Shown: positions 47,748 through 59,496 of the stretch, one piece after another | Numbering within the stretch: position 1 is the stretch's first letter | Layout of the letters: every line of letters begins with the position of its first letter | NCBI RefSeq assembly: GCF_001577835.2 | Contig: NC_029520.1 | Coordinates: forward strand, 51,891,483-51,955,482 | Source of the DNA: Coturnix japonica | Lineage: Eukaryota; Chordata; Aves; Galliformes; Phasianidae | Direction: 5' to 3' | Length of the DNA: 64,000 nt | Made by a program: the position numbers and the translations under genes | The notes under the pieces: generated by a model | What the model saw: only the letters and a program-made list of their open reading frames with translations | Told to the model about the DNA's origin: nothing | The model's database searches: none

Positions 47748-48599
47748 CAATCTTGGTTTTATTGTGACTATGGACTGCAGAGGCCCTATTTCAATCCAGG
47801 CACTTAGGAGAAGATGTAAATGCTGGGTTTTCTGGTTCAGCTTTCTCTCTCCTCACAACAGGTACCCAAAATTAGGTGCTGTGATGCTCTTTCATCAGAT
47901 GAGTTCTGCTCTCATGCCACTTCCAGGTGGTCACAGTTCTTTCCTTGCTTTCCAGGCACCTGAGTGGGACCCTGGTGACTGGTTTGCAAATACTCTGAGT
48001 GCTCACAGCTGCAGCCGAAGTTGGGGGAAAATGCACTTTCAATAGGAAGCGCTTAATCCAGCTATGCACCCTGAAGTGTCAGACTCATACCTGGGTATCC
48101 AAAATGAGTGTATAACTGTAAATGAAATCTCCTTGTGCCTCACTTCCCTGCCAGAAAACAGGAGTTAACAATGATCTGTTATCTCACTTCGGTGGCAAGA
48201 AAATAGCTGGACTAAATTTGTGAACTGCTCAGCCACTGTAGCGAGATGCACTGGAGAGAAAGCCTACAGGAAATTAATAATTCTGTCCTCTGAGAAAGGT
48301 TTGAAATGTGTGGAGCAAATCGAGCCTGGCTGACACACTGAGAGACAAGGAAAAACAAAGCACAGGACGACGGCTCAGCCTGCGGAGAGCAGTCCGTCCT
48401 GAGAGAGAAATGCTGTGTGGTTTTATGAGGATGAACAAATGATGGCTGCCCCAAGGAGCCTTTTTTTTCCCCCAGCCTTAATAGGAAGGGCTCTATTTTG
48501 TAGCTTTAAAAAGCATTCTGGAAATGTAGAGATAGTTATGTGCATGTGAGCTGAGTCGTATCTGTATCTATGCTCTGTAGGGAGCACAGAGACAGGGCT
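47748..48599. other. Unique spacer
   Basis: Nothing recognised. 48300-48400 has a few clustered CpGs. Confidence 0.5.
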
Positions 48600-48677
48600 T
48601 TTGCAGTCGGACTAAATGATCTCAGAGGTGTTTTCCAACCTTTGTGATTCTGTGATTCTACAATTCTATGATTCCGT
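48600..48677 (+). mobile_element. CR1 LINE terminal piece with expanded octamers
   Basis: 'cggactaaatgatctcagag' and 'tgttttccaacctttgtg' are followed by four imperfect copies of the terminal 8-mer (GATTCTGT, GATTCTAC, AATTCTAT, GATTCCGT). This is more terminal octamers than any other copy here. Confidence 0.9.
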
Positions 48678-49018
48678 GTATTGCCCTAAAGCAATTTGTT
48701 CTGCTCCAAGATCACTGTTGAGGAGATGCTCTCAGCTGCAGAGTGGGATGGCTCCTCTGGAGGTCCATGGCTCTGCTGCTTGTTGTTGAGAGATGTCAAA
48801 CTGTCTGGGGAAAACTACTTAGCTTTCTTTAGTCAGAGCGGTGGGAGATAAACTACAAGCTGTCTGCTCTTATAAATCATTTTCAATTTAATATATGTGT
48901 CAAGGTTTGGTGAACGTTTAAATTAACTCAGCAATGAACAAGTGTAGAAGTATACTCACACCAGCAAAAGGAAATCTGTGACATTTAGATAGACATAAAA
49001 CATGATTTGATTGATGAT
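48678..49018. other. Unique spacer
   Basis: Nothing recognised in these 341 bases. Confidence 0.5.
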
Positions 49019-49241
49019 TTCACAGAATCCTAGAATATCCCAAATTGGAAGGGACCCACAAGGACCACAAAGTCCAACACTTGGCCCCTCACACCACCAC
49101 CCAAACCCAATGTCAGAGCAGTGCCCAGCTCTCCCTGAGCATCAGCACTTAGTGCTGTGCCCACTGCCCTGGGAGCTGTGTCATGCCCACCACCCTCTGG
49201 GGCACAGCCTTGCCCTGATACTCAACCTGACCCTCACAAGA
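49019..49241 (-). mobile_element. CR1 LINE 3' fragment, group e
   Basis: 'cacagaatcctagaatatcc', 'attggaagggacccacaagg', 'ccctgggagctgtgtcatgc', 'actcaacctgaccctcac'. A distinct subfamily from the others in the window, except the 31352 scrap. Confidence 0.92.
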
Positions 49242-50607
49242 TTTGTGAGTTTTATAATAATTAACGCCTTTCTGAAGTCGAAGACAATATAAGCCCTTCA
49301 AAATGTTTTCTAGCTTTGCAAAATACTGCAGACTTTGAAGGCTGTTTATGAAGATGTGTATTCCTGTGTATTCCTAAGATGCCAACAGCAAAGACAAATG
49401 GGCTTTGACAGCTGCCCAGAGGGAGAAACATCCTCAAAAACCACAGTGGTCTCCTTTCAATGGGGATTCTGGCAACAAAAGACCACGTTCCCTCCAGGCT
49501 ACCTGAGCACTTCCTTCTCCTAAGCAAATGTTATCATACCCTCCAATGCATTGCAACTCTTGTTTTTCAGTACTTTGCACATGGATCCTGTCACAATGAG
49601 TAATTGACACCTGCTGCTAAGCCTTCCAGGTTGGTTAGGAATGGTCTGCATCCCTGTAAGGGATTTTTCTTCTGGCTATTGGAAAGCTACAGCATGGGCT
49701 GACTTTCTCTTTAGGTGAGGGTAAATTTTGAAACAGAGCCTCACCATCTGTCCTGAAATGACACAGAGGCAGAAGGTGGGGGTGAGGTTTGCTGCTTGTC
49801 TGGTACTGCAGCCCAACTGTGCATCACAGAACTAACAATGTCCAGAGGAATAAGGCTGCAGAGTGACTGAGTCCCACTCAAAGTTCCTGCAGTTACACTA
49901 AGAAATCCATTCATCTAAGTGGACAATAAATAAAGGGGATTACACCATTTCCTGATACCTTGTTTGATTCGTTATATAAGATTCTAATGGCAGTGGGACA
50001 GCCAGTTTTTCAATTCCTGTCATTACTTACGCACAAAAACGATGAAAATTATACAGCAGTGATTTGATTCAGTTATAAATCATGGGGCAATTTATCAATC
50101 TTTATTTATTTTTTTTCCTTTTAAAAAGTGTGAATAGTTCGTATCTCCATTTCAAAACAGAAAAGCATATGCACATCTCCAGTACAGAGAGCAAACATCC
50201 CTCTGCTATGAAAGCTTCAGGGACAGATCCTCTCATCCCACAGCTTCAGACCTCCCAGCTGCACATTTTTAGACTCCTTATGATCTTTGTGCTTCAAACA
50301 TTACAGCCAGCTGCAGTACACACTATAAGAAGGTGCAGGTTTGCATTTCTGCAGCCCTGCTGGGCACACAGGAGTGGCTGTTGTCAGTCCCCAGAGGCTA
50401 CGTGTAGTATGCCCTATAAAGCTGTATTCTCTGCTGCAAGAGTAGTTTTCGCTTTTATAGTATAAGTTCATCATGATCTGCTTTTACACAGGCTTCTCAT
50501 AAACCATCACCTGGGAGCACAGATAAGGAGCAGCTGTACTTTAAGAGCATGGACATCGCCTTCCCATGATGGACAACCTACAGGCCGTGCTGCCAGGGAG
50601 TGAAATT
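49242..50607. other. Unique spacer
   Basis: A 127-codon plus frame at 50082-50465 starts in a T-run and has no recognised domain. Nothing else seen. Confidence 0.5.
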
Positions 50608-50740
50608 AGAATCATAGAAGCATTATGGTTGGAAAAGGCCTCTAAAATCACCAACCCCAACGTATCAGCATAAACTCATCACTAAGCTTTGTCCCTCAGT
50701 GCCACATCTCCATGGCTTCCCTTCAGGGAATCCCTGAAAC
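50608..50740 (-). mobile_element. CR1 LINE 3' fragment, group c
   Basis: 'agaatcatagaagcattatg', 'gttggaaaaggcctctaaaa', 'tccctcagtgccacatctcc' and 'atggcttcccttcaggg'. Truncated at the right. Confidence 0.92.
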
Positions 50741-52837
50741 CACAGAATCTTCCTGGATACAGAGACCATTGCTTTGGGCAACATTTCTGCACAGCTGAAG
50801 AGTGTAATGCCAAACAGATGGGCAAAATCTAACAGCAAAAAAGCACTGCTGTTAGGCTAGGAAAAGAGGACTAAAAGGACCTCGGGAGTCAGCGAGCCCA
50901 CCCCTATGTTATCACAAGTGATATTGCTTGTTTCATAGTTGTTCAACTGCTCAAATATTGTTGCAGGGAAAGACTGTCAATAAATGCATCTCTCTGATTC
51001 CCTAAGGCTGTAAGATAATGGCCATACACTGAATTTATTATTGGATGTTTCAAAGGTATCATTCTCTGATACAGTTTAGAGTTTATGTCAGTGTTCATTC
51101 ATGCGCTGAAAGTTTGGGCCAAAACTCTAGTGGAACTGAGTTTAATGATGGAATTCCCTATATATCCTGTTAAGTGATGCTACAGATCCTATAGAAGCAG
51201 TGACTCCATCCTTGGGTGTTGTGATGTCTCTGGACTGACAGAACAATGCATAACAAACGTTTCTCCATCCAGAATTTGAGGCAAGTGCAAGATCAAATGG
51301 TTGTGGGTAGTAAGTTGGGGCACTAAAGGTTCAGAAGTACACATAGCCCTCTGCCAGCAGAACTGCATCATGCACCACACAGTGTCTCATGTGGAGTAGA
51401 GCTCAAATATTTGTCTTTCGTTCCATTAATGTAATGGAAAAATGCACTAAATTAATAGAAATCTGTTCATTTTAGACTGAATGTAAGTGGTCACGCTAAT
51501 CCTCATCATCATTTAAAATAATAGCTGCAGATCAAATTAAACCTGGATTTGGTTTTAGGATTTTTTATAAATAAGATGCTCTTTTCCAATGCCAAGTGTC
51601 ATAACTTGTGTCATACAGCATCTATCATTGGATTCAACTTGCTGTTGAGACAATGATACAGACTGAAATTGACACTTTTAGCATCATTCCTTTCTATGGC
51701 ATATTCACTGTTTGGATTTGCACAAAAGCAGAGCTGATTCCATTGGAGTCAGGTAAGGAGTTCTGACATTTTTCCTGCATGTTTTTAGAGTATAATTGGA
51801 TTTAGCCATCAACAAAATAACAAATGTGGTAAAAAGCCTTCATCACGAGGCCACGGGTTATAAAACCTGTGATCGAAGACGTTTGAGCTATGGCTCTTGA
51901 GATCCATTAAATGCTCTTCTAATTATCCTCTTTATAATCAGCATGTCATTCTGCACACCAGAGTTTGTGCACACCCTCCAGCTAAGCTTTACCTTCACAT
52001 GCAAGAAGCTTTCTGACACGGAGGAAATTGAGACAATAACTTTGAAATTAAACTAGCATTTTAATCACCTATTGATCTGTTGTTGTAATGATGCGGAACT
52101 ACATCTTAGACCACGATCATCTGTAGCTTGCAGTTGAGAAATCCCGAATAATTTTGACTGCTGTTTGTTTGGAAAAGATAATAACAGCGGAAACAAGAAG
52201 GTTTTTTTAAAAACACTTTTCTTGTTTAATAATAATAATTAACTCACGATGGACAAGGTTAGGCCACAGGACCAAAGCAATTAATCTGGTGTTTGGGACA
52301 CTGACCCATTGTTCTTCTTAGTGCTATGCCAGACACATGGTTACCTGGAGGAGAAGGTTTTAAGGCTTTCCAATGCTCATTCTACCCATTCATAATCCAG
52401 CAGGTAACATCAAAGCAATTCAGCTGCTCTGCAGAAGGGTGCTACCGCATGTGTGTTGATGATAGGAGGATCATGATGAACTTTTATGCTGAAAAGCAGT
52501 CTCTTTTTTATGTGATTGAATTAAAGTGAATCATCAAAACCAGAGATAGGTCCAATGGATCCTGTCATATGTATAGGATATGGTGGGAATATTACATCTT
52601 GATCTACCCAGTGGTTTTCTGGCAGCAATTAAACACCACAAGAAGAGCAGTGGGCTGTGAATCGTCGAATCTGGTATCTAGTCTTCATTCTGTCACCCAT
52701 TTTACATAAAACTCTATTACTGTCTCCATGAAGATCAGTATTACAGAAATTACAGGAGGTGACTTTGGCCCGAGATGCACTGAAGGCCGACCAAAGACAA
52801 AACATCACATGTGAAAACAATAGAGTGGAAGAGCTCA
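50741..52837. other. Unique AT-rich spacer
   Basis: 2.1 kb with no repeat recognised. 51420-52250 is strongly AT-rich with many TAAT/ATTA cores and no long frames, a texture common in conserved non-coding DNA. Conservation was not testable here. Confidence 0.5.
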
Positions 52838-52902
52838 GGTCTGGATGGTTGAACTAGAGGATCTTAGTGATCTTCTCCAAGCCTTATGACTCTATGGCTC
52901 TA
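52838..52902 (+). mobile_element. CR1 LINE terminal scrap, group c
   Basis: 'ctggatggttgaactagagg', 'atcttagtgatcttctccaa' and 'gactctatggctcta'. Sixty-five bases, decayed tail. Confidence 0.85.
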
Positions 52903-55055
52903 GATCAAGACAAGGACAGTGCTCATCCACTTAAGCATCTTTCACTGTGAGTGGGAAAATCTATTGCTTTCTTCCATGTATGGCAGTGCTCTTTGCCTTA
53001 CCCATGGCATATCCAGCCTGAACGTTAGCACGGTAAGGCACAAAATTTTAAATACTTCATTTATTGGCACATTATTTCATTTTATGGTAGGAAATGGGCT
53101 GGAAAATGTACAGAAAATGAGTATAAAAATGTTTTATATTTTCAGATATCAAGGGATCTCATTGTAAAGCTGACATGGTAGCTTCATTACCTTCCCTCTC
53201 TCACAAGGGTTATTTTACTGACTGCTAGGAGTTAGTTAATTGGTTACCGAGTCCTTCTGCAGACTGATTAGTTCTGCCTCTCGTATTGGAAGAATGAGGC
53301 ACAATCTGTTTGAGGCCTGTGGCTTCTTCCCATTCTGCTGTTGCTGTGCAATTAGGTGCAGTCTATAAATATACCTTATTGTCTTGGGCAGAAAGATAAT
53401 TTATTCAGTCACAAAAATCTGAGAAAAGAAGACTGTCCTGCTACCATAATCACCATATTTAACAGCAAGTTCTTGTTCTGAAAGTGAAGAGTTTTTCCCA
53501 AGTTCTTAAAAGTTGGCAGAGATGACCACTGCATCACCTGCTTCAGCCCCGGAGCCTTCAATGACAGCAGGAAGAGGATGATCTGAAGAACCAGGTGTGG
53601 GAAGGACCACAAACTCTGTTCTTCCTTCTGTTTTCATTCCAATCCACTTTTCAAAGGAGAGTCTCTCCACTTTATTTCAATAACTCCTTTTCTTTCTCTT
53701 TCCTGCGATGCTCACAGACCAGTGCCAATTACCCTGGGCCTCTTTTGCATTGAAAACTCAACAGCTCTGTGTGGGACAGATCCAGCTCTGGCTTAAGCTG
53801 CGTGATTCAAATGATGTGGCAACTTCATTTACACCAGGGCTAAAAGCAGCTGTCAGAGTCTGGAGGTGATGAATAGGGGCACCATGCTGTGGCAATGCAG
53901 GTTGTGTTTTGGAGGATGGATAATTCTTTCAATCTAATAGCTCAAGTACAGCAGTTTAACCCTGGAGTGCATTCTCCAATTGTTATATGTTACTTTAGCC
54001 ACATGATCCAATTGACTTTAATGGTAGTTGAGCAGCTAAAACTTCTGCAAAGCTCAGAAACTGGATCCTCTGATGTCAAAAGAGGATATGCGAGGCTGAA
54101 AGCAAATTAGGTATCCATCCAGACCACTTGAAATATGAAAAAATACAGAAAAGATAGGATAATTTTGATCTTTTTTTCCCTGCAGGAAAGTACAGAGTAA
54201 AGCAAAAGAATAGACTTTGCTTTCATCAGCAAAGCCATTGTAACTTTTCATAAATAAGAGATGTATTAATGAGTTCATCAAAATCCCAGCCCTCCACTAA
54301 ATATAAACACCATATATATTTGGGCAGCTCTTAATTAGACATTTAATCAATGACTTCTAATGGAATAGGATTGCAATTGTGCAGCATTAAGAGATAGCTC
54401 AGCGTATCAGATTTTTCCTATAAGTGGTACAATAAGATGGTTTGAATCAATCTTTATTTTCTGGATTTAATATTTATTTATAAAAATGGGCCACCTGAAA
54501 CACCAGTTTGTCCTTTGGATAAGTGACACTGTCCCCAAAAGCTGTAATTGTGTGCCTAATGCGAACCAGAGCCTTTGCAGGAGGTAGGGCACATCTATTG
54601 CCCATTGAAGTCAATAGGAGAGGCATTACCTGCCGAGATCATGATGAAAGGCCTGAGAGAGCAAGAAGAGGGGGCAGAGATGACAGGAAAGGGCATAGCA
54701 GAGGGGACAAAAATAATGGGGTTGAACACAGCGGGAAAGACAGGCAGGAAGAGTGATCAAAGCCAAGGACAGCTGCTTTGCATGCCAAGTAAAGAAGAGC
54801 AGAATGTAGAGCTGAGGCTATAGAAAAGAAAGGAATAGCTCTAAGGCATCAGTGTGAGAGACCTGGATCTCTGTAGGAAAGACTTTATAGCCAACAATGT
54901 AATACACTGCAAACAGGTCTTCCACGACACACCTGCATGAACCAAGTAGCTTTCAGGGGCACCATGGACCACATCTATCACACCACCTCTCAAAGCTGTC
55001 AACCTGCCTACAGCGAGTCTGTATACATACACCATATAACAAAGCAACTTCAGCA
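52903..55055. other. Unique AT-rich spacer
   Basis: Nothing recognised. 54300-54480 is very AT-rich. 54650-54765 is a purine-rich stretch on the plus strand. Confidence 0.5.
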
Positions 55056-55138
55056 GTGGGCAGTGGGCACGGTGGGCTGCGCTGGGGTTGGGCTTGGGGA
55101 TCTTAAAGGTCTTTTTCAACCTGAATGATTCTATGTTT
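55056..55138 (+). mobile_element. CR1 LINE 3' tail, group c
   Basis: 'ggttgggcttggggatctta' and 'aaggtctttttcaacctg' end in TGATTCTATGTTTCT. Like the 6331 copy it carries 'gttgggcttggggatctt', so these two share a variant. Confidence 0.85.
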
Positions 55139-55553
55139 CTCTGAATAGAGACCACAGTCAACTACAAGATACAAATTAACTGAATACTGGCTTTCCATTG
55201 TGCTGTGTGATGCATGGATGCTGTTATTTATTTATTTTTCCCCCATTTGACATCTTGTCATCATGCATTATGTAATTGTTTACTTTCTACTGCCACACTT
55301 TCTTATTAACCATGTATCTGATAATGCATTCCTGTCTGTTGAGATTGCTGGAGTAATGCCTTCTTTCACCTTTCAAAGAGTTCAGAATGAGCTAATTAGC
55401 GTCTCAATACAAAGCAATGGGAAATCTTTGTGAGTTCACAAGTCTGATTTTGTTGGATCCTCTCCGAGCTTTGATCACTTGCATTGCCTGACAATGCCTC
55501 AGCAGCAGCATGGCTGGCACTGGAGACTGCCTGTGTACTGGATGCTCCTTCTC
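55139..55553. other. Unique spacer
   Basis: Nothing recognised. Confidence 0.5.
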
Positions 55554-55682
55554 CAGGCTGGCTGGATGTGGCTCTGGGCGGCCTGGGCTGGGGGTTGGCG
55601 ACCCTGCACATAGCAGGGGGTTGAAACTGGATGAGCACTGTGGTTCTTTTCAACCCAGGCCATTCTATGATTCCATGATTCT
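55554..55682 (+). mobile_element. CR1 LINE 3' fragment, group b
   Basis: 'ctggctggatgtggctctgg', 'gaccctgcacatagcagggg', 'gttgaaactggatgagcac' and the tail 'attctatgattccatgattc'. Confidence 0.95.
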
Positions 55683-56012
55683 CTTATGGTCACCGTGTGC
55701 TGCATGAAGACTACAGCAGTCCTTGTTTCCTGAAGTAAACGATCCAGCCTTGAATCTGAAACCATAGAGCAGCTGTGAAGAATTTAGAAAAGGAATGTAA
55801 GAACCTGAATGTTTTGTCTCAGGCAAGGGGAGAGAAGGCAACATACAGTTAGGATGGCAGTGGAGAATCAGGGTGTTTCCCCATACAGTCCATAGAGATG
55901 TGTTGGTTCCCTTACTCTAATGGCAGAGTACCTGCCAATCCAGGAGGCCAGCAGCAAAGCCCTGCTCTGTGCAGTACAGTGTGGAAATGAGGTACTGTAT
56001 GGAAACTGTTGG
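55683..56012. other. Unique spacer
   Basis: Nothing recognised, although the left end of the LTR-like repeat may lie a few bases before 56013 (TGTTGG at 56008). Confidence 0.5.
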
Positions 56013-56212
56013 GTCACAGCCTGAACCACTGATTGAGCACCTGGGGAAAGGACTAGTCAGCCCTGGGAGCACAGGTGAAGGCAATTCAGCTGCGCAACTG
56101 GAAGGGGTGGAGCCTGGCTGACCCTCTCTTAGATCTCATTTAAGGGCTGACTGCCACTGAGGAAGGGCCTTCTTCTGGAAATATCTCCTTGATGAAGCCT
56201 TTCCCTGTAAAC
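56013..56212 (+). mobile_element. LTR-like dispersed repeat with promoter-like core (copy 2)
   Basis: Collinear with 34143-34345. Landmarks: GTCACAGCCTGAA 56013, TGATTGAGCACCTGG 56030-56044, GAAGGGGTGGAGCC 56101-56114, AGATCTCATTTAAGGGCTG 56131-56149, GTAAAC 56207-56212. The distance from AGATCT to GTAAAC is 76 bases in both copies, and the GC box to AGATCT spacing is 30 against 31. A strong donor-like TAGGTGAG follows at about 56227. The left edge may begin with TG at 56008, as LTRs do. Same strand as copy 1, about 21.9 kb apart. No retroviral coding sequence is recognised between them, so they look like separate insertions and not the two ends of one element. Confidence 0.55.
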
Positions 56213-57076
56213 CTAGACTCTCCAGATGTAGGTGAGCTATCTTCTTCTCTTCCTTTATTGCACCTTTCTATTGTGCTAGGCATTCTGTCATCACACTTCT
56301 ATTGTAATGCCTTCCTCACTGTACTCATCTGTCCAATTGCTACAAGCATGCATTCAAATAATGCTGCTGGGAGTATCAGAACCACTGCATGTTCCCCAGT
56401 GCCATCTGCCATTGTATTATCTACTTCTTTTTGCATACAGCTGTACTTCAATGCAGATGTTGCATGCATTTCTGAGATAGTATTTAAGCTGTAGGATGTG
56501 TGTGAGAATGTGGGAGGATGTGAGAGAGCAGCACAGGGCAGTGTCAAAGCAGAAGAAAAAGGCAGGTTGGCTACTGAGATAAAGAACTGCTTTAGGATGG
56601 CTGAAAGAGCAAAGTAAAGCCCTAAGGAAGGTATAAAATACTTCATATTCTTATTTGAGCCAGTGAAGAATTGTGTTTCCAAGTCCACCTGCCCACATTT
56701 CCATTAATAAAATAATTCTAAAAATTCATTTGAGGAACGCCAGCGCAAAGCTGAAACCAAAGAATGGCTCAGCCCTGACCCAGTAATTAATTTCTTTCCT
56801 CCCACTTTTCCTTAAATAAGCTCTAGCTGGAAGTCAACACTTCTGGCTGAGCTGTGGTACTGCAAAGGAGAATTGCAGCAGAAAAATGAATATGCTGTTC
56901 AGAAGCACCCTTAAAAAGCGTTGTGTTTGATGTGCCCACACAACAGCAGGAGCCATGGAGCAGTTATTTTACGCCAAATGGCTGCGACTTTGTGGCTGCT
57001 TCTTTTTCTTGCACTGGATGTCTTCCATGGTCGCTGAAATGAAAAAGACTAAACTGAATGTCAGCAACTTACCATT
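56213..57076. other. Spacer, may contain the rest of LTR-like copy 2
   Basis: T-rich words near 56232-56330 partly echo those after copy 1. The remainder is unique and AT-rich with no gene recognised. Confidence 0.45.
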
Positions 57077-57278
57077 CATAGGATCAAAGATTCACAGAAT
57101 CAGTCCATCTGGAGAAGACCTCTAAGATTTCCATGTCTAAAGCCAACCCACCCCCACCATCTCCCTCAGTGCCACATCTTCGCAGTTCTCAGACACCCCC
57201 TGGGCGGCCATGTCTGTCCATTGCTGCTCTTTCAGAGAATAAATGTTTCCTAATATCCAACCTGACCCTCACTCTGGG
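57077..57278 (-). mobile_element. CR1 LINE 3' fragment, group c
   Basis: 'cataggatcaaagattcac', 'tctggagaagacctctaaga', 'tccctcagtgccacatcttc', 'agagaataaatgtttcctaa'. About 200 bases. Confidence 0.9.
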
Positions 57279-57483
57279 AGATGGGGGAAAAAAAAACAAT
57301 TTTGAAGTTCTACTCTTTAAGGAGCTTTGAAATTTGACCTTCTTTTTTTTCTTTTCCTTAAGGATTTTTGTTTTTCATCTCTAAGTCAAGTCATGAAAAC
57401 TGAGTGTGGTTGCATTATTTGCAGTGACTTATGACTGCTGACAAATCCCTTAGGAATCTAGCGTCTGGACAGGGAACTAGGAG

Positions 57484-57580
57484 ATATGGTTTAGGGGTTT
57501 TCTGTAGGTATGGTAGAGGGAGGACAGTTGGACTGGATGATCTTATAGGTCCTTTCCAACCTTGTGATTCCATTATTCTA
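57484..57580 (+). mobile_element. CR1 LINE 3' tail, group c
   Basis: 'gttggactggatgatcttat' and 'aggtcctttccaaccttgtg' end in ATTCCATTATTCTA. It forms an inverted pair with the 57077 copy, 205 bases to the left. Confidence 0.92.
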
Positions 57581-59160
57581 ATGTTTGTGCTGCAGCTGTC
57601 TGACAGCTGTAGGTTTGGAAGAGCTCAGCTTTAGGAGGAACGTTCACCATACTTGGAAACACAATGCATTGGAGAGAGCATTGGTTGTGTCACCGGGAGT
57701 TGGTGTTTGCAAAGCCAGTAGATCTACCATCTACCATTGTGGGTCTTCACCCTCGTGGGAGGTGAGGAGTGCTTCCTGGTAGTTTTGAATAAACAAAACA
57801 CTCAGTGTCTTCAGTGGCCCAAGTCACTGCACTACAGCAGTTCCTGAGAGGCAAGGGAGGAAACCTGGGCAAGGTTAATGCCTGCTCTCAGCATTGTTGT
57901 CATTAGAACTGACATTCTAAGTGTCAGAAAAGTCAGTTCCCGATGAGTTGAGACATACAGTAATTAATTTCAAGTACAATTTTGTATTAAAATGAAAATT
58001 CCAGCTAGGAAGGCTGGCAGCAGGATATTTTAATTACAATTAAGTAATCTACCAAACTGTAGCAGAAGAGTTACTTTCCTCCAACGATTATCCATCTCTA
58101 TGCACTTCACAAATGCCGTGAGCTTTTAAACTCGATCAGTGTCATTTATACTCCTGCCCCTTAATCATTAAGACTTTTTATGCGGTTCCATGTGGACAAG
58201 GTGAAATAAATCTTCGTGATTATAAATGTATTTACTTTTGAATTGTTCTTTAAACTACACGTCCCCAAGTCATCATGCCTACCTGCAAATATACTTTGAA
58301 TACTGCTTTAAGACTTGCAGTGGTTGCGCTACTGACGCCTTCCTTTGCAGGTCAAGCTTTTATCTCACCTCATCCTGCCACTGAAAGGATCATTTACCCG
58401 AGTGGAGGGTTCTGCTATTCATCAGCAAGCACTGGGAGGTTTGCTTAATGTTGGTTATTTCAATTGCTAAAAGCATTGCTACAAGTAGCTTTTATTAAGT
58501 GTTATTTGACTTTGTGTGATACCTCAAGTGTTCTGCTTTTATGTGTGAGGTCTTAAGAAAAAGCCGATTAATGTCTTATATTTACATTTGAAACGTTTCA
58601 AAGTTCTGAAAATATAAGATGACGACCCTTTATTGGACTCAGAAAGGAAAGGAATTGGCTACCTTTAGGATAAAGTCCTCTCTCATTTTCAGATCAGCAT
58701 CTGTGCACTGAGTTTTCATTTAAAGCTGAAACTTCCAACAAAAATCTTATTTAACAGGCAGAAATAATGATGCAAAATGTCCATTTTCATCCAAATCAGT
58801 GGCAATAAAAGCGCGGGAGTCAAATGAGAAAGATAAAAAGGGGGCTGTTTCATATCACAATATTCAGGTCTGTTCCTTTTAGTGCTTTCCAAAAGGTTCT
58901 CTGTCCCGAGGGGAAAAGCTGTTATGGATTCATTAATCTGTAATATTTATTCTTTTAGCTTTTGGCATGTGTTATTATGCAAGAAGTTTCAGACTTTGAA
59001 GGCCATAAAATGCATTCTATTCTTGTTGGAAATAGGATGTGTTTTGCAGTAGAATTGCTTGGTGAAATAGGGATGAGCAGAGGCTTCTATAACAGTGTCT
59101 TTGCAGATGATTTGTACCAACTATGGAAAACAGATGACAAGATTATTTGCAGACAAAATT

Positions 59161-59183
59161 ATTTGTGCCGAAGGGGCACAAAT
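59161..59183. repeat. Short perfect inverted repeat
   Basis: ATTTGTGCC (59161-59169), a 5-base loop GAAGG, then GGCACAAAT (59175-59183): nine perfect pairs. After one mismatch, three further pairs can form. No T-run follows that would suggest a terminator. Confidence 0.8.
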
Positions 59184-59423
59184 TATTGCCAAATTATTGA
59201 CTAAATTCCTGTCCTTACTTTAATTTTTACTGTAACTATGCATTTGTTCAGTAGTGTGTAACACTGTGTACATGTATGTGAATGGTAGAAGATAAAATGC
59301 AAGCTTTAATTGAGGAAATCACTTTTAATTCATTAGAGTGAAATCCAATCACAGCAACTCAGTGCTTGAATTAATACAAACAACATGTGCAACAGTGTGG
59401 AATTCACAGGCAAGAGAGGGGAA

Positions 59424-59496
59424 TGGGATGAGATGAAGTAGAGTAGGATAGAATGAAATGGAATAGAAGAGGGTAGGGTGGAGTAAAGTGGAATAG
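59424..59496 (+). repeat. Degenerate pentanucleotide array (TRRRR)n
   Basis: Nearly every fifth base is T and all others are A or G (TGGGA TGAGA TGAAG TAGAG TAGGA TAGAA and so on), about 14.5 units. It is an old, diverged GGAAT-like satellite seed. Confidence 0.85.

Noticed and set aside
34143-56212. A single long retroviral element bounded by the two LTR-like copies
   Set aside because: The 21.9 kb between them is ordinary AT-rich DNA with CR1 copies and no retroviral genes recognised. The spacing is also too large for a typical provirus.
59161-59183. Hairpin as a microRNA precursor
   Set aside because: Stem of nine pairs is far shorter than a pre-miRNA stem, with no extended pairing around it.
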